A stretch of 64,000 nucleotides of DNA from Gymnogyps californianus (Eukaryota; Chordata; Aves; Accipitriformes; Cathartidae): contig NC_059471.1 of NCBI RefSeq assembly GCF_018139145.2, positions 87,628,520-87,692,519 of the forward strand. Direction: 5' to 3'. Positions 49,301 through 62,200 of this stretch are shown in pieces. Numbering within the stretch: the first letter of the stretch is position 1; each line of letters begins with the position of its first letter. The notes beneath the pieces were generated by a model that ran no database searches, was not told where the DNA came from, and saw only the letters and a program-made list of their open reading frames with translations. Made by a program: the position numbers and the translations under genes.

Positions 49301-52226
49301 TTGAGGACTGGACTTTGCCATATCTCATTGCAGAGCACAGGCAGACGCCAAGCGTTAACGAGTCCTTCTTCTGTACCTGTACAAATTACGTAGGAAAGGA
49401 ACGAAATGAGCTCCTACTGCCCTTCATCCTTTGCTTGTCAGATGTGCAGTTGAAAGAAACTGCTAGTGCCATTATACACGATTTGAGCCAGATTTTTCTC
49501 CAGGCCCATGACGTGGTCACTGCTCTGATCGTATTTCCCATGGCTGCTGGTCAGGGTCCCACCGTGGGGAGGGATGGGACAGCATGAGGGAGCCTGACAG
49601 CACCCACGCTTGTTCCTCAGACCTGGGCGGTAAACTGCAAGATGACCAAATCTATAGCTCACAATGTTTTGTCCTTCAGTGATGAAAGCGGACCGCAAAG
49701 CAGTTATTGTATTTCCAAGGGAGGGGAAATCTAGCCTGACTTGGTTTTGTCATAAGTGATTAGATTTTATATTGTGCTTATGTACTTCTCCTAATCAAAT
49801 TAGCATGTTGGTTCAAAATCAGCCTAGCAGAAAAACTCTCATTTTCTTACCCGTTCCTCTTCATTTATCACCTGGATTTACCAAAGTTGTGAGTCTTTCT
49901 TTCTTCTCTGACTAGGCCCAGTTCTGCTTAGCTTATAAAATTTGAAACATTCATAGCCCAAGGTTGCAAAAGCAATGAATATTTATAATCCCATCTTCCC
50001 AGCACACTCAGAGGTGTCTCACAGCATGACTTCACATTAGAAATGTCCCACCTGTGGGGATCATTCAAAAAAACACAGATTACAAGTCTGTACAACACAG
50101 AACAAGGTCAATACCCAAATTATGGGAATTATCACCTTAAAAAAGGTTGCATATCTGATGATGCACTGCACCAACACTGATTTATAGGTGCTGCACTAGC
50201 ATGACTCCCCCCTGTGAAGATAGTATTTCAGCTATTAAGTTATGACATTATTTCCCAGTTCTTGTTCTGAGCCTTCTCATGAATGAGCTGCAAACTGCGT
50301 AATGCACTCCTGTCACCATTTACAAAGGTATCCCCTATCTCCAACAGCAAGGAACAAAAAAGAGTTTCTCACCTAGCTTCAGAGCACAGGGAGACATTAT
50401 AGTTTAAAGAACATCGTGACTAGTGACAAATCATAGGCAGGACTCCAATGATGAGAGCTGCTTAGAAAATACCGCAAGTGAAACTGCATGACCCTGCAGG
50501 TATCTTCTATTAATTCACTGCAAATATTTTTCCTTTTCTAGACTGAGGCCACACTTAAAAAAACCAACCCGCACCCCATCTGTCTCCAAAAACACAAGTA
50601 AAACTTAACATTAATTCAGATGATTTTCCTATTCAAGACAGAGCTATGAGGGTTACAGTCAGTTTTAACACTTGTCAGGTAAATATGGTTCCTTCCGTTT
50701 TGCAGACAGGAAATTAAGGTGCAGCAGCAGCACTGGAATTAGAAACTGTCTAGAGGCCATTTTAGGCCAAGAAAGTTTTACCATTGATTTTAATGTACCA
50801 AGATATACTGTATGCTTCAGTATCCTGCCCCTTCCTATTTTCCCCAAACTTGGGGTGAACCATTAAATTGATGCTTGCCCTGTAAATCCCATAAGCTATT
50901 AATGTAGTTCCCTTAGCTGGAAGATAGATTAATGACCTGAAACTACTGTAGAATATTTGCTACTTCAGTGCAAATTAATATCATATTTTACCCTCATTTT
51001 ATACCCACACTCAGCACTTCCTTCTGCAAAGGATACCAGAAGGAGCTGGATATTTAAATGCCAAAGTTCTAAATCTTACCTTCAAATTTTTAATCAAACT
51101 GTTTAACATGAGTCTTAAATTTCTGCATTTCAATTTTTTAAACTTCTCTCACCTCATTTTTTTCTCCTAAGAACAAAAAAAAATGTAAAAACTCAGATGT
51201 TTTTTTAAATACTAATAAAGTTTTTAAAATGCTTTGTGTTTTTCAGGACTGCACTCTCCTCCATACTCCACAGCTTGGGATGGGACTAAATACAAATGTC
51301 TTCCATTTCACTCAGGTCTAAGTTCTCAGTTTTAAGGTAGGTAGTTTTAAAGTTTCTGTTATTGCGTGCTATCCTGCAAATCATTTTTTGTCCACAGTCT
51401 CCTATCTTTTTTTTGTTTTTTAATTAAAATATCAATTCTTCTTCCACTGCCTAAAACAACATAGTTCACTAAACACATTTCTCTGATATTGGATGCAATT
51501 TCTGGAGAAAACAAAGTCATGAGAACATTAAAAAGGCTGGATGCCTAAGACACATGTTTAGTTATAGAAAACTCTAGTAAAGTCTGCTTTCTGTAGGAAT
51601 TAAAACTTATGGCAAGGTCTCCAGTTCCTCAGGCAAGCACAGCAGGCTATTAGGTTTTCTCTTAGTGGTGTTTAGAGGAAATAAAGGAAGTGGGGGGGGG
51701 GGGGGAAGGCAAAATTGTTTTCTCTCACTGTTCCTTCTTGCCAGCACTTTTCAAAAGTTTGGTCTTTATTTGTAAACAGTAAAAATAGGTTGAAACTTCA
51801 AACTTTCAGGAAAATTTTTCTTTCTTTCTACACTTCAAACCCTCAAAATTTAAAAAAAAAAGTAAAAATGTTATGAAAATCACAGAAAACAAATAGTAGT
51901 TTGGAATGAAACTATGCATTTTCTTTTCTGGTCTATATTTGCTATTATTATAATTTATGAAGAAAACAGCCACTTTACAAAGGCTTTATTGCTGAATCCT
52001 TATGCTCTGTTTTGGCACCAGCATTAGGTACCAAATCACAGGCAAATCACAAGGCATTGAACATAGACTTGCAACCACATTCACTTACACTTGATCAAGC
52101 TGCCTTGTAAACCTCATTAGTTGTTATTGGGGATTGTTGTGGTCAAAACACTTTTGGGGAGCGCATTTCAGACACTCACCCCTCTCTTGATTAGAAAGAT
52201 CCTTCACATTCAGTCTAAACATATTT
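43341..52226. other. Unique AT-rich sequence, no gene recognised
   Basis: No gene is recognised over 8.9 kb. Small simple repeats: (CT)n at about 45,132-45,150, a 9-G run at 47,772-47,780, an A-rich/GA run at about 48,913-48,952, and a 14-G run at 51,692-51,705. An 8-bp-arm inverted repeat (TACAGTCT / AGACTGTA) lies near 46,594-46,618. A 103-codon open frame at 49,276-49,587 has no recognisable features. Confidence 0.5.
51692..51705 (+). repeat. G14 homopolymer
   Basis: Fourteen consecutive G on the plus strand. Such runs are mutation- and sequencing-prone, so the exact length may be unreliable. Confidence 0.9.
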
Positions 52227-52475
52227 AGAATAGAATAGAATAGACTACTTCTGTTGGAAGGGACCTACAAGAATCATCTAGTTCAACTGCCTGACCACTT
52301 CAGGGCTGACCAAAAGTTAAAGCATGTTATTAAGAGCATTGTCCAAATGCCTTTTAAACACTGACAGGCTTGGGGCATCGACAACCTCTCTAGGAAGCCT
52401 GTTCCAGTGTTTGACCACCCTCTCTGTAAAGAAATGCTTCCAAATGTCCAGTCTAAACCTCTCCTGGTGCAGCAG
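52227..52475 (-). mobile_element. CR1 LINE 3' end, different subfamily
   Basis: On the minus strand this carries the end of CR1 ORF2, a short 3' UTR and an ATTCT-repeat tail (52,227-52,243). Its 3' UTR (CTTGTAGGTCCCTTCCAACAG) differs from the CCAACCTAAATGATTCTAT ending of the other copies, so it belongs to another CR1 subfamily. It is 5'-truncated near 52,475, at the CCAGGAGAGGTTTAGACTGG segment. It faces the plus-strand CR1 at 53,003. Confidence 0.93.
52317..52475 (-). pseudogene. CR1 ORF2 C-terminal remnant
   Basis: About 52 codons are open on the minus strand, containing [19 protein letters not shown] and [15 protein letters not shown] and ending NNML before TAA at 52,317-52,319. The terminal word differs from the RDMV/RDTV ending of the other copies, as expected for a different subfamily. 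Only the C-terminus survives. Confidence 0.85.
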
Positions 52476-53002
52476 TCAGTAGTCGCTCCTAACTGTAGGG
52501 GTTGTATCTGCTCCCTTTGCCAGGCTAGTGGTTCTTCTCTCCTCTCTTGCCACCCCATTTCCCAATTGTGCTCTTTCTCATTGCTCTTCAAAGCAGCTGA
52601 TGCGCTCCTTCCTGTAGCAGCAGGTCTCTTCCCTGTCCTTGTTTGCATGCTTCTGTGGATTGTCCTTTCTGTCTGTGGATCAACCTGCCACATCTTCCGG
52701 TTCAACAAGGGTCCTTGAGTCTTCCTGTCTTCTCCTCTTTCCCACATAATTTCCTCAGTGGCCATCTGAATGCCACCATTTGTGTGACTGTGCTGTTAGT
52801 CCTTCTCCCTTCCATTTTGTGAAGGTACACTGGCAGATGATTGGGCCGTGCCCTGAGATTTACCTCAATGAACTGACCATGAGAAATTACTGGACATGGC
52901 AGAAAACAGAGCAAGAAGTTAACAAGTGTTACAGATAATGCCATGAAGAATGACCAAATTTCACAGATGGTTAAGAGGGAGTGATGTGAAGATGGCCAAA
53001 TG
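52476..53002. other. Unique spacer between two inverted CR1 ends
   Basis: This 527-bp stretch is not recognised as CR1 or as an exon. Open frames on both strands (52,283-52,765 and 52,702-53,058 minus; 52,407-52,718 plus) extend across CR1 boundaries and overlap, so they are not credible genes. Confidence 0.5.
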
Positions 53003-53148
53003 GGAAGTTTAGATTGGATATTAGGAAACATTTCTTCACTGAAAGGGTTGTCAAGCATTGGAACAGGCTGCCCAGGGAAGTGGTTGAGTCACCATCCCTG
53101 GATGTATTTAAAAGACGTGTAGATGTGGCACTTAGGGACACAGTTTAG
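53002..53148 (+). pseudogene. CR1 ORF2 C-terminal remnant
   Basis: An open frame of 48 codons plus stop reads [38 protein letters not shown] and ends RDTV before TAG. It is only the C-terminal tail of the CR1 reverse transcriptase polyprotein. The frame is intact but far too short to function. Confidence 0.88.
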
Positions 53149-53242
53149 TGGTGGACTTGACAATGTTAGGTTCACAGTGTGACTCGATGATCTTAAAAGT
53201 CTTTTCCAACCTAAATGATTCTGTGATTCTATGATTCTATAA
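53003..53242 (+). mobile_element. CR1 LINE, 5'-truncated 3' end
   Basis: It starts abruptly inside ORF2 at GGAAGTTTAGATTGGATATT and runs through the 3' UTR (ACTCGATGATCTTAAAAGTC, CCAACCTAAATGATTCTG) to a tail of ATGATTCT-type units ending at about 53,242. It is the same subfamily as the copies at 4 kb, 21.6 kb and 43.3 kb. Confidence 0.95.
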
Positions 53243-56200
53243 AATCTCACAGATAATGGAGGGGAGAACTGTGGACATTTTGAAGAGTGAAACCTTGCTA
53301 GGCCACCAGGGACTGATAAATGCTTGGCTAAGTAACCCTATCAGAAACACCAAGTTTGGATACAGAGGTAGCGAAAGTGAGATCTGTGGGGAAAAAGTAA
53401 TCAGGGTGGGTTTTGATTTGAGAAAAGACAATGGTGGAGAAGGAGAGGTGATCAAGGTGAATGGGAGAACAAGCATGGGAAACGGAGCAGAGAGGGACAA
53501 AAGGGGCCAGCTGAGTTGCTGGTCAGTATGCTTGAGCTCTGCGCCTGATCACCACAATCCATCCTATCTTCTCATTCAACTCAACTCTTAACTATTTTCT
53601 CTGTAAGGATTTGGCTTTGCCTAAGATGGGAATTATTGCACGGATCCTTCGTGTGAGAAATAGCTGCAGTCAGGCATCTGCTGTTGGATGATGTATTGCC
53701 CACAGCTTCTGTATCCTGTCATCCTTGTTTGCTTCATTTTTTCCTTTGAAGTTAGGAAAGAGAGATAAAAGAATACATAAGCAAGAGAGGTAGCAGTGTA
53801 GGGAACATGAAAAATTTCAGAACGACAAACTCCCCCATAAAATCCTATCCAGACACTGCTGTTTATTGTTATTGGTTCATTGGTGCCCAAGTTGCTAAGC
53901 TTTTTGGCAGGGAAAATCAGAACATACTGGACTCCACTTTGCTGTAGCCAGCATGCTTCCAGTACCCAATGTAATTAGTTTAATGCCAGCTTGAGTATCT
54001 CTGCACTGCAGCATTGCCATACTCTGTCTCAACAAGGAAGACAGAGAGCTAAACAACTAGACCTCCACTCAAAGCTTCCTCTTGTTCTTTTGTCCTAGAG
54101 GTAACACTACAAGCAACACTAACAAAAAGAAATAAAAAAAAATAAATTGGCAGTAGTATTGCCTCTCAGATCTCAGTAATTCTAACTGTAATGATCTCAA
54201 TAAATTAGATCATTTGAAGACCGAGCAGAAGCTTTCACAAAAGCCACTGAGACCCAAGCTATCCTATATACAATACTGACAAGGGGAAAAAAAAGGCAAT
54301 TCACTAAATCAAAATCCAGAGGAAAAAAAATACAATCTTTAAGTTTCAACCTTGATTTAATAATTGAAACATCATGTTGCCTAACATTACACATGACATG
54401 CTGTGGCATGGCTTCTCTGATGTGCCAAACTCACAGACAACTCCCTGGTTTAGATGTTATTAGCCTGCTGAGACCCTGTGTGTCTTAATTCTGCTGTTTC
54501 CAGGTAAAAATAAAGTCATGGCTATAAAATATGGTGCAGATACTCACACATTGCACTTGTCTTTCCAATGGAGCCTTCCCAAATGAACAGTTTACGAAGG
54601 CCAGCCCCATTTGGCTGGTACCATTCTCTTGAAATCCAAACTGTTTGAGAAGATAAATTATTGTTACTACATGCATAACACCTGACATATTTTACCCACT
54701 GAAATGTGGTGCTATAAAATACATTTCCAATGACTGGCAGGGAAAGAAGGATTGGCATTGGCTACCAATAGTGACGGGTCCCTTCCTCCAGCCTTTTGCC
54801 TGAGTTGTGCAAAGCCCCCGTGAAGATTTATCCACAACCATGAAGTCAGACTTGAGGAAAACCTCAACCTGGGCTCTCAGGTACTTCTACAAATTCTTTC
54901 AACTTTAACCTGTGAAATAGGTGCTGTCTTTTGACTGTTGGCAATTAGCTCACTGTGAGAGGATGACAAGAAGTAGATTCTGGGTTCTTGTTCAGTAATG
55001 ATACTGCTGCTCTCAGTTTGTCAACCAGCCAGGGACAAACAGTTTGTTGTGCAAGTGGTATCATTTTGCTGAGCAGATCCCCAGTGTCACACTACAGCTG
55101 GCAAACAGCAGAAACAGAAGTAGCTCCATTAAAAGCATGCGCTGCGCACCAGCCTTCGAACGGGACACACTTCCCACGTTCGTAATCTTCACTCTGGCTT
55201 CCCCGCATCCCCCTTGCCACCACAACTTTTAGAGTACCAAGTCTGAAGGTTTTCAGCCTCCTGAAAAAAAAACATTTAACAGTCACACAGTGAGAAAGCT
55301 ATCTTTTCCAAAATGTTACATTTAAGATTGATTCAGAATCGTAATGGAGTGGGACCTCAGCTGAGAAAAGGGAGAAAATGAAGTTAATTAAAGTGCTGTC
55401 CAGCTGGAACTTGAAAATTCTTCAATTAAGGGAATATATCATACCCTGCCTCTTCCCATGTACATTGAAAAATAGAAACTGCTGTGGATTTAATTAAAAC
55501 TTTGACTTAGTTTTTAGTTAATACTCTTTACTTGATTTATTATTATTCAATCAAGATGCAAAGTTATGACCCCCATCATGAAAAAGAATGTTTTCCTCCA
55601 TTATGATAATCTATGTGATTTTTTGTTGGTTTTGAATTTAGGCAGAGTTTTTAATAATACCTGGGGAAAGCTGGAGAACATAAATATTACTAGTTCAGCT
55701 GGTTTAAATTAGCCTTGTTCACTTGATTCAAAGGCGGAGTTTTTTGCTTGCTATATTTTGCTCGATAAATTTTGGTTGTTTCTCAACAACAGATTTCAAG
55801 CTAAAATGTCATGTTTAGAGAAAGATACTCAGAGACTGCACAAACCTCTTTCTCCATCAAAGCCCATAAGCCAGGGTCCTTCACTAGTGAGGAACTATGC
55901 TGCAGCTGATTGTTTACGGTCCCACCTCGAAGCAGCATTGTGCTTCATTACAACCTCTCTGTGGTTTCCTCATTACCTACAGAATCCATATCCCAGCTCA
56001 CCAAATACATGTGTGTATAATTAAAAAAAATTCAAACACATTCCCTCTCCCAACTAACTACCAGCACAACAACTCAGAGGCCTTTTGGCATCAAGAGCAG
56101 TAACTTTTACACCAGCATCCTTCAGGTCCGGTGCCACGTTATGAATAAAAGATGAATTTGAAAGCACTCCAGGGGTGGATAACTCAACATGCAGTTGCTC

Positions 56201-59200
56201 TGTCAGCAGTGGAGAGTGACCTGAGCTGGTCCCATGCTCCAGTGGCATAGGTCTGAGTCTGGTGGGCTTTGCTCATTCACATACATTGCCACACCAACAG
56301 GGCTCCACTGTTTTCACAGGCCATTTGGAGAGCTTGGATTGAGCTGGGATGGCACGTGGCCCAGGCTAATAAGGTGCTTCAGACATCAGCTGATCTTGAG
56401 CTGGTGTCTGCACTGCCCTCCCCGGCATGGGCATGCTGAGGAGCCAAAAAAGGACCACAACAATCAGTTTTCACCATCTGAACATGCTCCCTACCACCCT
56501 CTAAGCTGATGGATTGGATTCACTTTTGCAAATTGAAAATAAATCCCTCTGGCCTAATTGCTAAGTCAAATCTACGAGCAGAAGCCACTGCCCGCCTGTC
56601 TGCCTCAGTGGCCAGGGAAAATGGTAAAACAACCACATTATAGACTTACAGAGTGCCTGCAGTTACCAGCGTTCAGCAGCAGAGGAAACTTTTTACCCTT
56701 CTAACTTAACTGCTTCCCCAAACCCCTACAGAGATGCTGTGTTTCTTACTATAGTCTCCATTAGTGCAGTACAAATAAGGAGCACAGTCATTGAGTCTCC
56801 TGAATCAATATAAAAAACAACCCGTGGTCTTTAAAAATGTACATACTAAGAAGATTGTGGTTAAGCTGAAAATGTTAGCAATGCAGGGTCCACTTTCACC
56901 TGGAGAGGCGAACAACATAACAAAATACATGTAAGGTTTGTAAGAATGGGATAAATGAAAGAAAAACTTGTATCCAGTAGTTATCTGGGATCCCACAGGC
57001 TCGTTGTGTAAGTACCATCTTTTCACAGCATAATCTGTAACCCAGGCAACCCAGATCTTTTTAAAGGTGACAGGATTGGAAAATAAGTTCTCCACTACCG
57101 ACAGCTTGAGATAACCATCACAAAATAGCAGAGGCATAGGCAGGGAGACATATCTGGTAGGAAGGAGATGGGGAGAGGCTGAGGAGGCTGCAGAAGGGTC
57201 AGAGTCAGGCAGCTGTGGAAAGGAAAATGCTCTCTGATGCCTACACACCCGCAACCTGCACCACTGCTCACTTACAGGGTCCGTTTCATTTCTTTCTTTG
57301 TTTTAAGTTGACCTATGGGTTTAATAAATTAAAATGTAGTTAGAAAAAATACAAATAAGAATAAGAGAACTCTAAAAGAGGTTTCCCTCTATCAGCATTA
57401 CGACAGAAATTAGGAAAGATAACAGACAGCTGCTGCTCTCTGTGACTTTCTGTCCCACTCCCCACCTCAGCAGTTACGATTTTATGTCACATCACAGATT
57501 CATAGAATATGGATTTAGATGCAAGAAAATGCTACCTAGATTTTAGAGATACTATATTCTTCATATTAACAGTTTTTAATCTTTGTGTTTTCTCATTGTT
57601 TTATATCCTTTGCAAAAGGAAAGGAAAAAACCTCACAATAATTCCTTAAAATAATAAAAACCTTTCTTTTGATGTTTTCTGTCCTGTAGACAAACTCACA
57701 TAATGAAAGAATATACAACACAAATTAATCCCCCAGTTTAACATAAAACGTGGTGGATAAATCCATAGAAAGCATTAAACAGTATTGATATACTTCTATT
57801 CAAGTTTTAGAAATGTGTTTCCATGTGTCTAGGATAAACCAGAAAAATAGATGAAAAGACTCAGCACACTTTTCAATGTTAAAAAAAAAAAGAAAAAAAA
57901 GAGACATGAAATCCATTAGGTATGAGAACTGAAATTAACAAGTCAGTATCCCTGAAATTAATTTTTCACATTCATAGTAGTGCAGAAAAACTAAATTTAA
58001 GGCAATGTGTAAAGAGAAATATCATTTACATACCTCCTTCTAGAGTAGGAAGTAGTGCTGACAAGTATGTATGGCGTAAGAGAAACGGAAATGTAACAAC
58101 ACTCGTTCAGCAACCCTAGGAAGATCCACTTAGAAAAAATACTTCTCTCTAGAAATTGTCTACTGCAACCTTTGAATTTTCAGTAGGCTTATTTCATGTT
58201 GGCCTGTTTTAATCAACAGAAATCAACTCATTGTCTGTTTTAGAAACACCAGATACACACTCTTATCTATGATGGTGAAACCCCCCAAGGCCTGAGGAGG
58301 TACCACCTCACAGAGCACGCTGCAGAAAGCAGAGGTCCAGCTGCAGCACAGCCTCTCTGTTGCGGGCATGTACAGAACAGAGTTAGTACGTCTATGACGA
58401 TTCAGAATAATGTCAATTTAAATTAACTACTACCATATAAATGGTAGCCTGAAAGATTTGTTCCACGACACGCATACTCACTGCTCATACTCGGATGAGT
58501 CTGAGTATACACCACAAACATTTGCCAAGTGTCTAGACAAGCATTTGCTGTGGTATTAGCTGAGTAAATTTACAGTGAGTTTGCACAAGTTACAACAGAG
58601 CTGTGAACGTCAATCTAGAGAAGGCCAAAAAAGATAACAGTTTTATCACATGGAGTCAATTACCATCTTTTAGGTAACACAGTGGGTCAGGCACATCTAC
58701 ACAAGAAAGTGCTTCAAAAAAGAACAAGAAACAAAAAGGTGAGAAGATGTCTGTATGCAATACCATGCAAGCCAATGCGTTAGGATAATGGCAAGCTCAC
58801 GTTCTACTTGCTTCAGTTTCCTATTCCTCACTGAATTAAGCAGTTAGAAAGGATGGATGATAACTTGTAGCAGAAATAGGTGAATGAAAAGGAAAGAATG
58901 AGGAAAGTAAGAAGGGGAAGGGAGGCAATTGAGAGAAGATTGAACAACTTTTGCCAATTCACTGACCTTGGTGTATTCTGTTAGATTTTTAAAACATAAT
59001 TTTTTCCTTTAAAAATACTCATCATTGGCCACATGCCTGGATGAGTCAAAAAGGAGACACATGGGCACTCATCAGACAGGGAGATTTAACATATTGTCAT
59101 TGTTCTCTGGAAATTATTTCAGATAATGAATGTTCCAGAACAGAAAATTCTTCCTTTGGTCCAAATAGTACAGAAAATATTTAGTTTAAACCAGTCTGCT

Positions 59201-62200
59201 AGTGTGTTTTCACTATAACCCTGTATCTTTGACTGTAATGATAACAGCCAAAAATCCATAAAAGAAGCAATGGAGGGAAAACTAGGGCATCAATCATACT
59301 ATGGAATGAAAAATGCAATCATCAGAGCTACTTTTAATAAATGCTCACCCAGCATTTCTGCAGTTCTGTGTTTCTTATACAGAAGCTTTGACGTTGCTAA
59401 ATATTCTATGCTGATTTTTTTTATTTCCAAAAGAAGTCATAAATTAAGCAGCTTATTGTGCTCAGAGTAAGGTTATGATCACTGTACTATATGTCAAGTC
59501 ATTCTTTCAGACTCTGCGCTAAAAATACAACTTTGTGAAAATCCCTGCTACTGCTAACAACCCTGTGAAGTTCTTTGAAGTGCAGTGTGACTGTCAAATA
59601 TCGCAGTTGCTGAGGGAGCCTCTCATGGTGCTCAAGAATGAAATATTTGATTTGTGAGTCAGGAAAAGTGGAATAGAGATGTGCTGACACAGAATTGCGC
59701 AGGTTTAATAGTCCGTTCACCAGTGCTTGAGTTGGATACACAAACAGCAAATGCCAGAGGTAGATCAAAGCGCCCCAGGTTGCCCGCGAGCTCTGCATGG
59801 CACACAGGGACACTTGAAGCCGTTAGAGAGTCCATCCATGCGCTGCACTGCAACCACATTAAAGTCTTTGCAGAACAGAGGCCAAAATACAGAGGAAGGG
59901 ATTAAGGGAGTAGCATGGGGAGGCAAGTATTCGGAAAGATGATTTGGGCAAATCAAACTGTACAGAGTGACCCTGTGGCTTGAGGCATCCCACAAGCCCT
60001 TGGGTTGAACCTAGCATCTCCAGCGCACCCAGTCACAGGTTGTAGTTCTGCTGTTTGGGGAGGGTATCTCACAGCTTTTCCCCAGAGGTATGTTTTTTAC
60101 AGGGTAAAAGAATACAACCTCAAAGGCTGGTTGTCAGGACCAGTTCCTAGTGTTACGCATTATACAGGACGACATCTCAACCACTTTGATTATGACTCTG
60201 TTATGTTAGCCACTACCCAACATACTGTAAAACCCCTACTCCAAACCCAAAAATATTAACAGCCCTCACACTCACACAGCTTTGACTGTGCTAAGTGTTT
60301 TTTCAATATATTAGAAAAAAACTGAGCACATGAAGAACATTTAGTCCTTCTTATTTTCAAATTATAACTGTGCCTCCTAACCAGGGACTGCAAAATAAAA
60401 TTATGTCAGAGGACTTTGAGTTCGTTTCTTCTTTTGTAACATAATGCAACACATTTTTATTTTCTTCATCTCTAAAGTCATAAAAGAAGCTGCTGTCACT
60501 CTGCTGACAAAAACAGACTTCTCTTCTTATTCCCATTCTCAAGATACTTCCAGTTTTTGTCAAGTTGAATCTGAGCTAGTTTAGAGGTTGTTATTTTTTT
60601 AATGTAATGGCTTAGCTCTTAAAAAGCTGACATATTTATTTGAAGGACATAAAACGGAACAGTTTTACTTCTCTTTCTAATATCTGAACATTAAAAGTAT
60701 TGCTGTATGCTTTTATTCTCCAAGGTTCAAATATCACTCAACCAGTTTCTTACATCTTTCATTTAATTTTTATATTTATATAAAAATTTGAATCTGTCTT
60801 CCCAAATTCCTCCCAACTCATGACAGAAAGTAGCCAGAAGTGAAGACCTGCATGTGCTGTACGCCTCAAAATCACTTTGACATGTTATTCTACCTGGTGT
60901 ACATGTGTTTGGTATACTTTTTTTGTATTGTCACAAGAGACCGCTACCCTGGTGAGCAGCTCCGTGGTGGAAGAGATCATCAGATTTGCTAAAGGTGAAA
61001 GACGAAGCACTGAAGTCCATGAAATTGTAAATCCTACCACAGTTAATCTGAAAATGCACGCCAAGCATATGCCAAGACACAAAGCCATGTGATTAAAGGA
61101 GACGGTGTCAACCATGTTTTAACACTGCTTGGATTTTATATCACAGCCTTAATGTTGTTTAAACCAAATATTAATATCTGGCTGTCAAAAGGGTGAATTT
61201 GCTTTATTTAAAAGTAGACATACAGCTAAGGAAAGTTGAGGGGAATTACTGGCCTGTAGGGTTAGGCAGGAAGAGCATTAGTCACACCCTCAGTAATGCA
61301 TGGATGGCTGTGAAAGACATAAGAAATAATCAGAGTTTTTAGAAAGAAGAACCTCTGTACCAGTGTGTAGATTAACCTTATAATCTTATAATGAGTTCCA
61401 CAGATCTTTCAATTCATACAAACAATAACTTTCAAAGAATCTGTTAGAAATAATGAAGTTATGATTAAGTGCAAATAAGGAAAGCATGCCAAACCTCAGG
61501 CAGAGGTGGCTGGCTAGCCTCTGGAATAATATCTTCTCATAGAAACATTTTTACATGCTTAAACTAACAGGAGATTGGAATAATTGGTTGGAAATTTTCA
61601 GAGGAAATAAACTTTCAATGGAAAATATCATTTTGCACCCAGGGGGTTTCACTCAGAAAGTTCATTTGGCGTTCAAGCACTCCACTCCAGACAATTCATG
61701 TCCAGGAGCGGAAGTACCACATCTGAACCACTTCCAAGCTAGCAGCCTTGTCAGCTCATTAACTCAAGCTCTGTATCACATGAACGCAGCTACCTGGTCC
61801 TCTGATCCAAGCAAGCCTGCCCAGACCCGTGTGGCACATCCTGCTCTTCCCAATCTGGGCGCACTGCCTTCACCCCGAGCTGCCTCCGTCTGAGTTGGAT
61901 CTGCCTCGAGAAAACAGATGAGCCCTCACTGATGAGTCTTCTAAAGGAGTCTCACATTGCCATGTATTACAGATAGTAAGACACACCTTATTAGAGCTCA
62001 TTTGGAGCATTTCCTCAAACAGGAATCTTACTGCTGCTTCAGTACCTGTTGCAATTCATCAGTGTTTTGTGGGTTTTTTTTAACTGGTATCCATTGTATT
62101 TATCTGTTGATTTTTTTCAATATTTACACAGGATGTAATGATCCACTAATAGTTCATTAAGTGCTTGGAGTTCATTTATCTTGTTACAAACCAAACTAGG

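Noticed and set aside
52283..52765. 160-codon minus-strand frame between the two CR1 copies
   Set aside because: Partly out-of-frame CR1 and partly unique spacer; crosses an element boundary, so not a conserved gene.
57491..57510. Possible CR1 tail (ATCACAGATTCATAGAATAT)
   Set aside because: No CR1 3' UTR or ORF2 sequence is attached; 20 bp of AT-rich similarity is not enough.
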